From NCBI GenBank assembly GCA_010672785.1, contig JAAHFX010000009.1, positions 508,448-572,447 on the forward strand: 64,000 nt of DNA, given 5' to 3'. The translations under genes and the position numbers were made by a program. This DNA comes from Sphaerospermopsis sp. SIO1G1. GTDB taxonomy: Bacteria > Cyanobacteriota > Cyanobacteriia > Cyanobacteriales > Nostocaceae. The notes beneath the pieces are model-generated. The model was given only the letters and a program-made list of their open reading frames with translations, was not told where the DNA came from and did no database searches. This document shows, one piece after another, positions 37,144-46,727 of the stretch (the stretch's first letter is position 1; the number at the start of each line of letters is the position of its first letter).

Positions 37144-37875
37144 ATGACATATTCCCTAAGAATTGCTGATCTACCTGAAAATGAGCGTCCCCGCGAAAGA
37201 TTGATGACTCATGGAGCAAAAATATTAGCCACAGCCGAATTAATAGCAATTTTATTGGCCACGGGACAAGGCCCAGGTAAACTTTCTGCTGTGGGTTTAG
37301 GACAGCACATATTACAGGAACTAAGTAAAAATAAACGTGATCCCCTGGCTGCTTTACGGGAAGTCACCCCCACAGAATTGATGGCAATTCACGGTATTGG
37401 ATCGGCAAAAGCTACTACAATTCTGGCCGCAATAGAGTTAGGTAAACGCGTGTTTTTATCCCGTCCCGCTGATGGTACAGTAATTGATAGTCCTATGGCT
37501 GCTGCTGCTACACTCAGTCAAGACTTGATGTGGCAAAGTCAAGAAAGGTTTGCGGTTTTGCTCTTAGATGTCAAAAATCGCCTCTTGGGAACAAAAGTAA
37601 TTACTATTGGTACTGCCACTGAAACTTTAGCCTCTCCCCGTGATATTTTTCGAGAAGTGATCCGACATGGTGCAACTAGGATGATAATTGCCCATAATCA
37701 TCCTTCAAATCATTTAGAACCTAGTGAAGCAGATATAGAATTAACTAAACAATTATTAGCCGGAGCGCAAATTTTAAATATCTCTCTATTAGATCATTTA
37801 ATTTTAGGTAACGGTAGTCATCAAAGTTTACGGGAAATTACTACTTTATGGGATGATTGTCCCCAGGAAAGTTAA
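37144..37875 (+). CDS. radC: RadC family JAB-domain protein (MPN+ metalloprotein)
   Basis: 243 residues. The helix-hairpin-helix-like N-terminal part (RIADLPENERPRERLM, LMAIHGIGSAKATTILAAIEL) precedes the JAB/MPN domain with the metal-binding HNHPSNHLEPSEAD motif (HxHx(n)D). Despite the name, RadC proteins have no proven DNA-repair role and are thought to be metal-dependent hydrolases. The start at ATG 37144 gives the standard length and the MTYSLRIADLP start; the frame is open upstream to 36961 but that part is hydrophobic and not family-like. Confidence 0.92.
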   Translation: MTYSLRIADLPENERPRERLMTHGAKILATAELIAILLATGQGPGKLSAVGLGQHILQELSKNKRDPLAALREVTPTELMAIHGIGSAKATTILAAIELGKRVFLSRPADGTVIDSPMAAAATLSQDLMWQSQERFAVLLLDVKNRLLGTKVITIGTATETLASPRDIFREVIRHGATRMIIAHNHPSNHLEPSEADIELTKQLLAGAQILNISLLDHLILGNGSHQSLREITTLWDDCPQES

Positions 37876-37883
37876 TCTATAAA

Positions 37884-38212
37884 TAGGGTTTGCGGAAATG
37901 GTGATTGGTGATTGGTGACTGGTGATTGGTGACTGGTGATTGGGAATCTTAATTTAATCAGTAATAGGATTTATATCAAATCCGTTAGCGTCGGAATGAT
38001 ATGTTTTCCTCACGTAGGGGCAAACCCCCCGTGGTTGCCCCAGATATTATATATATTTCCCACAGATATTGATATTAAACAAGGGGATATTCAAGGAATA
38101 ATACCGATGCACCCGGAAACGATATCAGTTGCCAGTTATCAGTTATCAGTTTTTACTGTTCCCTGTTCTCTGTTACCTAGTCTCCACCGATCACTTTTTG
38201 CTGCAACTTCTA
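37884..38212. mobile_element. MITE-like element, family 3, larger copy
   Basis: 329 bp with imperfect inverted ends: TAGGGTTTGCGGAAATGGTG on the left, and TAGAAGTTGCAGCAAAAAGTG as reverse complement of the right. Inside are a GTGATTG heptamer array (about 37900-37943), the GGGGCAA...TTGCCCC palindrome also found after the kinase gene, and a TCAGTTA repeat. The open frame spanning 37936-38217 is made of these repeats and is not a gene. Confidence 0.6.
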
Positions 38213-38235
38213 GATAGTAATTTACAGGTAAATAA

Positions 38236-39591
38236 ATGAATGAACTACCAAATCAAAATCCACTCGATCCACCAAGTAATGAATCAGAACAGACAACAGA
38301 AAAAAGTTCTTGGAAAAACCGTATTACTGATGCTGTGAGTCAGACGAAATCTAAATTAACAGAACTAACCAAAATTATCCCTGTAGAGCAGGTGAAAGAG
38401 TTAACAAAAAATTTACCCATAGATCAAGTTAAACAAACTGTGGGACAATGGCTAACCGTTAGTGATGCCCAAGTGGCTGAGATTTTAGCTACTGTTCGGA
38501 CTCAGTTACCAACGACAGAAGCTATATTGATTGGTAAACCCCAAACAGGCAAAAGTTCCATTGTCAGAGGTTTAACGGGAGTTTCGGCTGAGATTATTGG
38601 CCAGGGTTTTCGCCCTCACACTCAAAACACCGAACGTTATGCTTATCCTGCCCCTGATTTACCATTGTTGATTTTTACTGATACAGTGGGTTTGGGGGAT
38701 GTGAATCAAAATACAGAAGTTATTATTCAAGAATTAATTAGTGATTTAAAAACAGAAAGTACCGGAGCAAAGGTTCTAATCCTGACCATTAAAATTAATG
38801 ATTTTGCAACAGAAACTCTGCGCCAAGTGATGCAAGCATTAAGGAAACAATATCCTTATATTCCTTGTTTATTAGTGGTTACTTGTTTACATGAAGTTTA
38901 TCCAAATGATATAGAAAACCATCCTGATTATCCACCTAATTTTGAAAATTTAGAGCGAGCTTTGACAGAAATAAAATCTAATTTTCAAAATTTATATGAT
39001 CGGGCAGTTTTGATTGATTTTACCTTAGAAGAAGATAGTTATAACCCAGTTTTTTATGGTTTAGAAGCACTACGAGATAATTTAGCAGAATTATTGCCAG
39101 AAGCCGAATCAAAAGCAATTTATCAGTTATTAGATCAACAAGCTGCTGAAAAATTAGGTAATATTTATCGAGATATTGCCAGACGATACATTTTACCCTT
39201 TTCTATTATGGCAGGTACTTTAGCAGCTGTACCTTTACCCTTTGCAACCATGCCAGTTTTAACAACTCTACAGGTTTCAATGGTAGGTTTATTAGGTAAA
39301 CTGTATGGCCAGACATTGACTTCTTCCCAAGCTGGAGGTATTGTAAGTGCGATCGCTGGGGGTTTTTTAGCACAAGCTGTAGCACGGGAATTAATTAAAT
39401 TCATCCCTGGTTTTGGTAGTGTCGTGGCTGCATCTTGGGCTGGTGCTTATACATGGGCTTTAGGTGAAGCTGCGTGTGTCTATTTTGGGGATTTAATGGG
39501 TGGTAAAAAACCTGATCCGCAAAAAATTCAAAATGTAATGGAGGAAGCTTTTATAGGGGCAAAGGAAAGGTTTAAGGGCATGAAAAGTTGA
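38236..39591 (+). CDS. Membrane-associated GTPase with C-terminal DUF697-like domain
   Basis: 451 residues. P-loop G1 IGKPQTGKSS (residues 99-108), G2-like HTQNT, and G3 DTVGLGD (149-155) indicate an Era/TrmE-like GTPase domain. The position of the G4 motif NKxD reads VVTCLHEV instead, so guanine specificity is doubtful. The C-terminal 160 residues hold two hydrophobic helix pairs (MAGTLAAVPLPFATMPVL; AGGIVSAIAGGFLA) typical of DUF697 proteins that associate with the inner membrane. The N-terminus is helical with a repeated (I/L)PxxQVKxLT motif at about 48-70. Cellular role unknown. Confidence 0.8.
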   Translation: MNELPNQNPLDPPSNESEQTTEKSSWKNRITDAVSQTKSKLTELTKIIPVEQVKELTKNLPIDQVKQTVGQWLTVSDAQVAEILATVRTQLPTTEAILIGKPQTGKSSIVRGLTGVSAEIIGQGFRPHTQNTERYAYPAPDLPLLIFTDTVGLGDVNQNTEVIIQELISDLKTESTGAKVLILTIKINDFATETLRQVMQALRKQYPYIPCLLVVTCLHEVYPNDIENHPDYPPNFENLERALTEIKSNFQNLYDRAVLIDFTLEEDSYNPVFYGLEALRDNLAELLPEAESKAIYQLLDQQAAEKLGNIYRDIARRYILPFSIMAGTLAAVPLPFATMPVLTTLQVSMVGLLGKLYGQTLTSSQAGGIVSAIAGGFLAQAVARELIKFIPGFGSVVAASWAGAYTWALGEAACVYFGDLMGGKKPDPQKIQNVMEEAFIGAKERFKGMKS

Positions 39592-39655
39592 TTAAAGTTG
39601 TTAGTTAAAAGTTAATATAAATAAGATATTTATTTTGTAGAAAATAGTAACCAAA

Positions 39656-39910
39656 ATGAAACCACTAGAATTAAATCAAGAAACGATAGATCGTGTTGTA
39701 GAAATGGCATGGGAAGACAGAACACCATTTGAAGCCATTGAAACACAATTTGGCCTATCAGAAAAAGAGGTAATTAAGATCATGAGAAGAGAAATGAAAG
39801 AATCTAGTTTTAAAATGTGGAGAGAGCGAGTTACTAAACGAAAAACCAAACACATCAAAAAACGTGATTTTGTCGCGGGTAGATTTAAGTCAGATAATCA
39901 AAAAACTTAA
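39656..39910 (+). CDS. TIGR03643 family small basic protein
   Basis: 84 residues. The helix-turn-helix-like core RVVEMAWEDRTPFEAIETQF, then GLSEKEVIKIMRREMK and FKMWRERVTKRKTKH, is characteristic of the TIGR03643 family found in cyanobacteria and marine bacteria. A DNA-binding role is suggested by the fold and basic tail, but not demonstrated. Lies 64 bp after the GTPase gene on the same strand. Confidence 0.85.
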   Translation: MKPLELNQETIDRVVEMAWEDRTPFEAIETQFGLSEKEVIKIMRREMKESSFKMWRERVTKRKTKHIKKRDFVAGRFKSDNQKT

Positions 39911-39984
39911 AAATTTTATGACTATAGGTACGGATAATTTGACATTGCTGAATATGCTTTATATTTCATTCAGAGGATGTCAAA

Positions 39985-40061
39985 ATTATAATTATGAACT
40001 CTTTTGAGGTGGGCATCTTGCCCGTCAATAGTATACCTCATGATACCGGAAATCACTGTAT
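39985..40061. mobile_element. MITE-like element, family 2, reverse, worn copy
   Basis: In reverse orientation this reads like the outer two thirds of the family 2 elements: AACTCTTTTGAGGTGGGCAT, CTTGCCC, TATACCTCATGATACCGGAAA. The far terminal part is not recognisable. Confidence 0.6.
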
Positions 40062-40084
40062 TTCATTCATAAAAGGTACAAATA

Positions 40085-40163
40085 AATTATAACTATGAAA
40101 CTCTTGTGGGTTGGGCATCTTGCCCGCCAATAGTGTACCTTATAAAACCGAAAAGTGTTGTAG
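40085..40163. mobile_element. MITE-like element, family 2, reverse, second worn copy
   Basis: A second reverse-oriented copy follows directly: AACTCTTGTGG-type AAACTCTTGTGGGTTGGGCA, CTTGCCCGCC, GTGTACCTTATAAAACCG. The tandem arrangement with the copy at 39985 suggests insertion next to, or duplication of, an existing element in the gap upstream of the bacteriocin exporter gene. Confidence 0.6.
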
Positions 40164-40273
40164 TACCAATGCACTTGGAAGCAATATAAAACCTTGAATT
40201 TTGGCACTGCAAGAATAATTTAAAAAATCAAATAGGAATTGAATCCTATAGATAGTTGCTGAGTTTATACAAT

Positions 40274-43159
40274 ATGCTGAAAACATATAATCTCCCCGGA
40301 AATAAAGTAATTCCATTTACTGATATTGAAAAAGTGTGCTTAGTCAAATCAGGTTCTTTGGCAATTTTTATCACCAAAACTATTCCAGGAAAATCAAATG
40401 TACATCGCCGTTATTTATTTGATGTTAATGCAGGAGAATTAATATTGGCATCAAAATTATGGACTGAATCAAAAAATAATATTCAGTTAAAGATGGTAGC
40501 ATTGACTTTAGAAAATACAACAATTGAAATTCTCAAATTTAGTGAAATTATTAAACATTTTGAAAACAGTAGTCAATTAATTGATGTCTGGTTGAGGAAA
40601 CTAAATCAAATTATTATTCAAACAAAAAAACCACAATTTTTTAAATTTATTAATTATATTAATCATGATACTCAACAGATTGATGTTTTGCAAGGTGAGT
40701 TCTTACAATCTAAATCTCCATCAGTAATTTGGGTAAATATCCGTGCTGGCGATAGTTTATGGATGGATAAATATCCGTTAATCAATAACCGATGGTTTCC
40801 CATAACTGATAAAATATATTTACAAGCTACTACTAATATAGAATGTTTAACTTGTCAGACTGCTGATTTAAAATTTCATCACTTAACGTCAAGCTTAAAT
40901 AATTTCTATAGTTATTTCTATAGTTATTTATATCAAAAAATATCACAAGAAATCGAATTTAAAATTCAAAAATTACAAAAGCAGCAAGAACTAAATCATC
41001 AAGCGATTAAAGAAACAATTACAAATTTAACTAGTAATTTTAGCAGTAAAAAACAGGAAAAAATACCAGAGAAACAACCATTATTAATTGCTATTGGTGC
41101 AGTAACTAAAGCAATGGGAATAGGAGTTGATATTACTAAAATACCAGAAGAAAATAAATATCATTATCAAAATAGAGTAGAAGACATTGCTGAATTTGCA
41201 AATCTTCGGACTCGTAAAGTGATTTTAGTCAATGATTGGTGGAAAAGAGATAATGGCCCATTATTAGGCTTTATGCAAGCAGAAAACCATCCAGTGGCAT
41301 TGTTAATTGATAAAAATAAAGGCAATCACTATTTTTTATTTGATCCAGAATTAAAAACATGGACTTTAGTTTCTGAACAGATAGCCATAAATTTAGCACC
41401 TGAAGCATATATGTTTTACCGAACTTTACCATCAGTGGTTGATAAAGTGACGGATGTAATTAAATTCGGTATGACTGGATTTACTAAAGATTTATTTAGT
41501 CTGATTAATATAGGTATTTTGGGAATTTTATTGACCATTATTACTCCCCAAGCAACAGCAATTTTAATTGATAATGTTATTCCTAACGGAGATGAATATC
41601 TCTTACTTCAACTATCTTTAGGATTATTAACTATTAGCTTTGGTAGAACTTTTCTCAATTTATCTCAAAATTTAATTACTCACCGTATCAGTCTAGGTAG
41701 TGTCAGTCAAATCCAAGCAGCTATCTGGGATAGATTATTAAAACTAAAACCTAGCTTTGCTCATCAACTTAGTAGTGGTGATCTGCTCTTAAGAGTGATG
41801 TCAGTCAGCCAGATTTACAGCATCATAAATGGAGCAATTCAACGCACTTTGCTAGATAGCACTTTGGCTTTATTTAATATGATTATCATGTGTATTTACA
41901 ACATTCAATTGACAATTATAGGATTAATTATCAGTTTATTAATTATCAGTGCAACTATGATCTTCAGCATAATTTTAGTTAATCAAGAACGTCAACTCCA
42001 AAACTCAATTGGTAATCTTCAAGGTTTGATTGTGCAAATATTAACAGGAATTTCACAACTCAGAGTTGCAGCAGCAGAAACAAGAGCATTTCGCGCTTGG
42101 GCAAAAAGTTATAACCAGCAAATTAATTTGACTAACAACATCAACTGGATTAATAACGTAGCTTACTTATTTAATCAACTAATGTTACCATTGAGCTACC
42201 TATTAATTTTTAGCTTTTGGTTTTTAGAAAATCAAGCAAACATTGAAAATCAAAATAATTTGACATTGGGAACATTTTTAGCTTTTAATACAGCATTTGG
42301 AGGATTTATAGCTGGTGTAACTTCCTTGAGTAATACTCTCACTGAAATAGTCAATATCATTCCTTTATGGCAACGGGCAAAAACAATTTTTCAAGAAGAC
42401 TTAGAATGTCAAACAAGTATAACAGAATCCAAAACTTTACAGGGAAGTCTGAGATTACAAAATATTAGTTTTCGTTACCATGAAAATGGCAAATTAATTT
42501 TAAATAATGTTAATATTCATGCTGAACCGGGAGAATTTATTGCTATTGTCGGCCCTTCTGGTAGTGGTAAATCAACATTATTCAGCCTTTTATTAGGATT
42601 TGAAAAACCTTTACAAGGAACAATATTGTATGATAATCAAAATTTAGCAATGTTAAACTTATCCTCAGTGCGCCGACAACTAGGAGTAGTTCTACAAAAT
42701 AGTACATTGATGCCAGGGTCAATATTTGATAATATTACCAGTGGAGCATTAGTGAACATGGAACAAGCCTGGAAAGCAATTAGAATGGCAGGTTTAACCA
42801 CAGATATTGAAGCTATGCCAATGGGAATACATACTTTAATTAGTGACGGTGGTGGTAACATTTCTGGTGGGCAATTGCAAAGATTACTGATAGCTAGAGC
42901 CTTAGTTTGTGAACCAAAAATTATACTCATGGATGAAGCCACAAGTTTTTTAGATAACCATGCTCAGGCTATTGTTACGGAGAGTTTAGATGCACTAAAT
43001 GTTACTAGAATAGTAGTTGCTCACCGTCTCAGTACTATCCGTAATGCCGATAGAATTTATGTGATTGAAGACGGTAAAATTGTTCAGGTTGGTTCATTCA
43101 CAAAACTGATCCAGCAACCAGGAGTATTTGCCAGACTAGCTGCTAGACAATTAGCTTAA
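40274..43159 (+). CDS. NHLP-type bacteriocin export ABC transporter, permease/ATPase subunit
   Basis: 961 residues from ATG 40274 (a TTG 18 bp upstream is possible). The long N-terminal half (about 1-410) resembles cyclic-nucleotide-domain-like and NHLP-specific sequence rather than a C39 peptidase; no catalytic Cys/His pair is visible. Six membrane helices follow (about 410-680), then a complete ATPase: Walker A GPSGSGKST, signature SGGQLQRLL, Walker B ILMDEAT, and H-loop VVAHRLSTIR. This matches the ABC subunit lacking a peptidase in cyanobacterial bacteriocin export operons (TIGR03797 type). Its partners lie downstream at 46728-51449. Confidence 0.9.
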   Translation: MLKTYNLPGNKVIPFTDIEKVCLVKSGSLAIFITKTIPGKSNVHRRYLFDVNAGELILASKLWTESKNNIQLKMVALTLENTTIEILKFSEIIKHFENSSQLIDVWLRKLNQIIIQTKKPQFFKFINYINHDTQQIDVLQGEFLQSKSPSVIWVNIRAGDSLWMDKYPLINNRWFPITDKIYLQATTNIECLTCQTADLKFHHLTSSLNNFYSYFYSYLYQKISQEIEFKIQKLQKQQELNHQAIKETITNLTSNFSSKKQEKIPEKQPLLIAIGAVTKAMGIGVDITKIPEENKYHYQNRVEDIAEFANLRTRKVILVNDWWKRDNGPLLGFMQAENHPVALLIDKNKGNHYFLFDPELKTWTLVSEQIAINLAPEAYMFYRTLPSVVDKVTDVIKFGMTGFTKDLFSLINIGILGILLTIITPQATAILIDNVIPNGDEYLLLQLSLGLLTISFGRTFLNLSQNLITHRISLGSVSQIQAAIWDRLLKLKPSFAHQLSSGDLLLRVMSVSQIYSIINGAIQRTLLDSTLALFNMIIMCIYNIQLTIIGLIISLLIISATMIFSIILVNQERQLQNSIGNLQGLIVQILTGISQLRVAAAETRAFRAWAKSYNQQINLTNNINWINNVAYLFNQLMLPLSYLLIFSFWFLENQANIENQNNLTLGTFLAFNTAFGGFIAGVTSLSNTLTEIVNIIPLWQRAKTIFQEDLECQTSITESKTLQGSLRLQNISFRYHENGKLILNNVNIHAEPGEFIAIVGPSGSGKSTLFSLLLGFEKPLQGTILYDNQNLAMLNLSSVRRQLGVVLQNSTLMPGSIFDNITSGALVNMEQAWKAIRMAGLTTDIEAMPMGIHTLISDGGGNISGGQLQRLLIARALVCEPKIILMDEATSFLDNHAQAIVTESLDALNVTRIVVAHRLSTIRNADRIYVIEDGKIVQVGSFTKLIQQPGVFARLAARQLA

Positions 43160-43534
43160 TTGATGTTAATGACTTGAAGTATGGAATTGAAAAATTATCA
43201 AAATGAAACTTTTATTCTCTGTGATTGAAGTACATCTGAGCTTATAAATTATACTCTGAATTAACAACATCGCTTCATTAAACTTTTATAATCTAGTTAC
43301 TTGGAATACTATATAATATAAGCAAAGATGCTAATAATACAGTTCAATAAATTTCAGATTTTTTAGTAAAAAGTACGAATTCTTGAGAGCATCTTATGTA
43401 GTAGATATATGTAAAGGTTTTTGCTGTGAAGCAAAGTACACTTTATAATCACAGGTAAATATTTAACTAAGTATGTACTTGTATTTTTTGTAGCAAAAGT
43501 AAATTGATAGTATTTATTAGGAGATTAAATAATC
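43160..43534. promoter_or_regulatory. Leader region of the precursor peptide gene
   Basis: 375 bp AT-rich region separating the first exporter gene from the precursor. It ends with a good TTAGGAGAT ribosome binding site 11 bp before ATG 43535. With the terminator after the peptide gene, this suggests the precursor has its own promoter and a short abundant transcript. No operator was identified. Confidence 0.5.
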
Positions 43535-43735
43535 ATGGCGAACACAAATGATACTAAGCCCGTGAAAAAAGTCAATCCAGAACTAGAAAGTGTAGAATTA
43601 ACTGATGAGCAGTTAGAGAATGTAGCAGGTGGTCAATTAACTTCTGGTCTTCAAGGTGAAGATACTGACTCTAATAATGATGATAATTATAGCATTCCCT
43701 TGGGGAGCTATTATTGGAGGTGGAAATTTGTATAG
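43535..43735 (+). CDS. Double-glycine leader bacteriocin precursor peptide
   Basis: 66 residues. The leader ends in LTDEQLENVAGG (residues 22-33), the classic GG cleavage motif recognised by C39 peptidase exporters. Predicted core is 33 residues (34-66), with an acidic first half (GEDTDSNNDDN) and an aromatic, basic end SYYWRWKFV. It contains no Cys, so lanthionine, sactionine or disulphide formation is excluded. The gene sits between the exporter subunits and is followed at 30 bp by a terminator. No modifying enzyme is encoded nearby, so the peptide may be exported unmodified. Confidence 0.82.
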   Translation: MANTNDTKPVKKVNPELESVELTDEQLENVAGGQLTSGLQGEDTDSNNDDNYSIPLGSYYWRWKFV

Positions 43736-43764
43736 CACCATCCCAAAAATTAAAGGGTTTGTGT

Positions 43765-43818
43765 ATATCCCTTCTTACCTAGTTTGCAGGTAGGTTTAGG
43801 GATATTTTACTTTTAATT
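43765..43818 (+). terminator. Intrinsic terminator after the precursor gene
   Basis: ATATCCC(TTCT)TACCT and AGGTA(GGTTT)AGGGATAT are inverted around a 7-base loop, followed by TTTACTTTTAATT. It begins 30 bp after the stop and would uncouple the short peptide transcript from the exoprotein gene downstream. Confidence 0.75.
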
Positions 43819-44023
43819 GTTTGGTGTTGCTGATTGAAGGTATGATCTTATTTCCAGCAGAGGCATTCCAGTCCTAGAGAGTAAGAGTTTAATTTTCATA
43901 TGTAATTTCATACCCTAATTCGGCAACGCCAGTTATTTTTATTCACTGCTGTGATTTTGGTACATAGGACTACAAACATTAGCTGAAAACCAGTTTTTTA
44001 TCAATTGTGATCATGTTGATACT

Positions 44024-46672
44024 ATGAAACCTGCAACAACACCAAATCTTTATCAATTAGGAACAGCAATAGTATTCACTATATTAGGAATATTATTTTC
44101 TACAGAAAAAAAAATATTAGCCCAAGTTAACCCCGATAATACATTAGGTCAAGAACAATCCCTTGTGATCGAAGTTAATGAATTAAAAAGTATTATTAAT
44201 GGTGGTGCTACCAGAGGACAAAATTTATTTCATAGTTTTCAAGAATTTAACATTGGTGCAGGAAAAAGTATTTATTTTTCTAATCCTACAGGTGTTGAAA
44301 ATATATTGACTCGCATTACTGGTAGTAATAATTCCAAGATTTTAGGAACATTAGGAGTAGAAGGAAGTGCCAATTTATTTTTAATCAATCCCAATGGCAT
44401 TATCTTTGGAGAAAATGCTAGTTTAGATATTCATGGTTCATTTATTGCTACTACTGCTGATAGGATTAATTTAGGTACAGAAGGTTTTTTTAGTGCGACA
44501 GAACCCGAAAAAAGCACTTTACTTACATTACAACCAAATGCTTTATTTATTAATGCCTTAAAAAATCAGCAGTCAGAAATCAACAATCAAGCTAACTTAA
44601 AAGTTAATAGTGGTAATAATATAACTTTATTTAGTGCCAATATCACCAACATAGGTCAATTATCAGCACCAGAAGGAGTAATCCAATTAACCGCAACAGA
44701 AAATATCTTAATTAGAGATAATATAGAAGCATCACAAATATTAATAAATAGTGGAAATACGACAAGCATTAATAATACTTCCTTGTCTACATCAGCTTTT
44801 AACGAATCAAATTCAGGCAACATTTCCATAACTACTAAATCTCTGAACCTCCTCAATAATTCTGCTCTGGTTGCTAGTAGTAATGGTGGTATTGATGCTG
44901 GAGATATTAATATTAATGCTACCGAGACTGTTATATTTAATAATGGTACTGCTGCTAGTCAAGTAAGAGAAGGAGCAGTAGGAAATTCTGGGAATATTTC
45001 CATCACTACTACATCTCTAAGTTTACTGAATAGATCTTTCTTAGACGCAAGTACATTAGCTAATGGTAATGCTGGAAATATAACTATTCACGCTACTGAT
45101 ACTGTAATATTTAATAATGGTAGTGCTGCTGGTAGTCAAGTAGGGAGCAATGCCACAGGAAATGCAGGCAATATTTCTATTACTACTACATCTCTGGGAC
45201 TATTAAATGGTTCTTTTATCAATACAGATACTTTAAATAATGGTAACGCTGGCAGTATAAATATCCACGCTAATAATAAAATTACTTTTGATCAAGGTAA
45301 TACCACTAGTCAAGTCAGAGAAAATGCAACAGGAAATGCAGGGGATATTTCTATTAATACTACATCTCTGGAATTATTCAATGGTTCTTTTATAAATGCT
45401 ACTACCTTTGGTAATGGCAACGCTGGAAGTGTAACTATTCATGCTACTGATACAGTGACATTGGATAATAAGAGTTCTATGACTAGTCAAGTAGGAGCAA
45501 GTGCAGTAGGAAATGCTGGAGGTGTTTTGATTGAGACGAAATTTCTGGATCTCTTCAATGAATCTTTTATTAATGCAAGTACATTAGCTAATGGTAATGC
45601 TGGAACTGTAAGTATTAATGCGACTGATAGGATTCTACTCAACAATGGTAGTAATATTGGTAGTGTTGTAGACGCAACTGCAACGGGAAACGCCGGAGAT
45701 ATTCAAATTTCTAGTAATTCATTGATATTAGAGGGTACAGATACGAAAATATTCGCCAACACAGAACCAGGTACAACAGGTGATAGTGGCAATATTGCCA
45801 TTGATGTTAAAAACTTAACTCTTCAAAACAGTGCAAGTATAGAAGTTGATAGTCAAGGTAGTGGTAAAGGTGGAAATATTGAGATTAAAGCAGATAATTT
45901 AACTTTAAGTAATCAAGCCTTTATTTCTGCAAAAACCATTAGTGACAATGTAGGTAATCTCACTTTAGAAATCGAAGATTTATTAGTATTGCGAAATAAC
46001 AGTCAAATTACCACAACTGCGGGTGCGGATGGTGCGGGTGCGGATGGTGGTAATATGAATATTAAGGCTGCTTTTGTGATTGCTTTCCCTGGGGAAAATA
46101 GTGATATTACTGCTAATGCTTTTGATGGTAATGGAGGCAATATTAATATTACCAGCAATAGTCTTTTTGGATTAGAAGTTCAGCCTCAATTAACTCCAAG
46201 AAGTGATATTACTGCCTCTTCTAAATTTGGTTTATCAGGGGATATTCAGATCAATACTCCAGATATAGATCCTACGTCTGGATTAGTGGAATTACCTGGG
46301 AATTTAGTAGATGCAGAATCATTGGTTACTAAAGATATTTGTGCCAATGAAGAGTTAGAAAATAGTTCTTTTGTGATCACTGGTAAAGGAGGTATAGCTG
46401 CTGAACCTCAAGACTTAATTACCAATTCATCAGGGATATTAGAATGGTTAACTCGCAATGAAAACCAACAGTCTCAACACCCTCACACAAATCAAGAAAT
46501 AACAACTCAACATCACCAGCAATCAGCACAAGATCATATTCAAATTCAGGAAGCACAGGGATTGGTAAAAACAGCCGACGGTAAATTGATTTTAACTGCC
46601 AAGCCTCAAAATGTTTCTCTACAAGATTCAACGTTTAACCATCCCGATTGTCAAACTAATTCTGTTGAATAA
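44024..46672 (+). CDS. Filamentous haemagglutinin-type TPS exoprotein (TpsA-like)
   Basis: 882 residues. The N-terminal signal sequence ends near ILAQV, followed by the TPS/FHA N-terminal domain (about 38-175: LGQEQSLV, GGATRGQNLFHSFQEFNI, GVENILTRITG, LFLINPNGIIFGENASLD). The middle is a beta-helix of about 40-residue repeats (GNAGNISITTTSL, LLNGSFI, NGNAG.I.I.ATDTV). The C-terminal SFVITGKGGIAAEPQDL is typical of cyanobacterial members. Such proteins are secreted through a TpsB pore, but none is encoded in the window. Its place inside a bacteriocin transport locus is unusual. Confidence 0.9.
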   Translation: MKPATTPNLYQLGTAIVFTILGILFSTEKKILAQVNPDNTLGQEQSLVIEVNELKSIINGGATRGQNLFHSFQEFNIGAGKSIYFSNPTGVENILTRITGSNNSKILGTLGVEGSANLFLINPNGIIFGENASLDIHGSFIATTADRINLGTEGFFSATEPEKSTLLTLQPNALFINALKNQQSEINNQANLKVNSGNNITLFSANITNIGQLSAPEGVIQLTATENILIRDNIEASQILINSGNTTSINNTSLSTSAFNESNSGNISITTKSLNLLNNSALVASSNGGIDAGDININATETVIFNNGTAASQVREGAVGNSGNISITTTSLSLLNRSFLDASTLANGNAGNITIHATDTVIFNNGSAAGSQVGSNATGNAGNISITTTSLGLLNGSFINTDTLNNGNAGSINIHANNKITFDQGNTTSQVRENATGNAGDISINTTSLELFNGSFINATTFGNGNAGSVTIHATDTVTLDNKSSMTSQVGASAVGNAGGVLIETKFLDLFNESFINASTLANGNAGTVSINATDRILLNNGSNIGSVVDATATGNAGDIQISSNSLILEGTDTKIFANTEPGTTGDSGNIAIDVKNLTLQNSASIEVDSQGSGKGGNIEIKADNLTLSNQAFISAKTISDNVGNLTLEIEDLLVLRNNSQITTTAGADGAGADGGNMNIKAAFVIAFPGENSDITANAFDGNGGNINITSNSLFGLEVQPQLTPRSDITASSKFGLSGDIQINTPDIDPTSGLVELPGNLVDAESLVTKDICANEELENSSFVITGKGGIAAEPQDLITNSSGILEWLTRNENQQSQHPHTNQEITTQHHQQSAQDHIQIQEAQGLVKTADGKLILTAKPQNVSLQDSTFNHPDCQTNSVE

Positions 46673-46727
46673 TAGTTATTTGTGGTATTTTAATTATCTC
46701 AATACTTAAAATTATATCATCATTGGT

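Noticed and set aside
37936..38217. 93-codon plus-strand open frame
   Set aside because: It lies within the family 3 repeat element and is built from heptamer repeats and a GC-rich palindrome, with no ribosome binding site.
43535..43735. Lanthipeptide or Nif11-type precursor
   Set aside because: The core has no Cys and the leader is short and of the simple GG type; no LanM-like gene is in the window.
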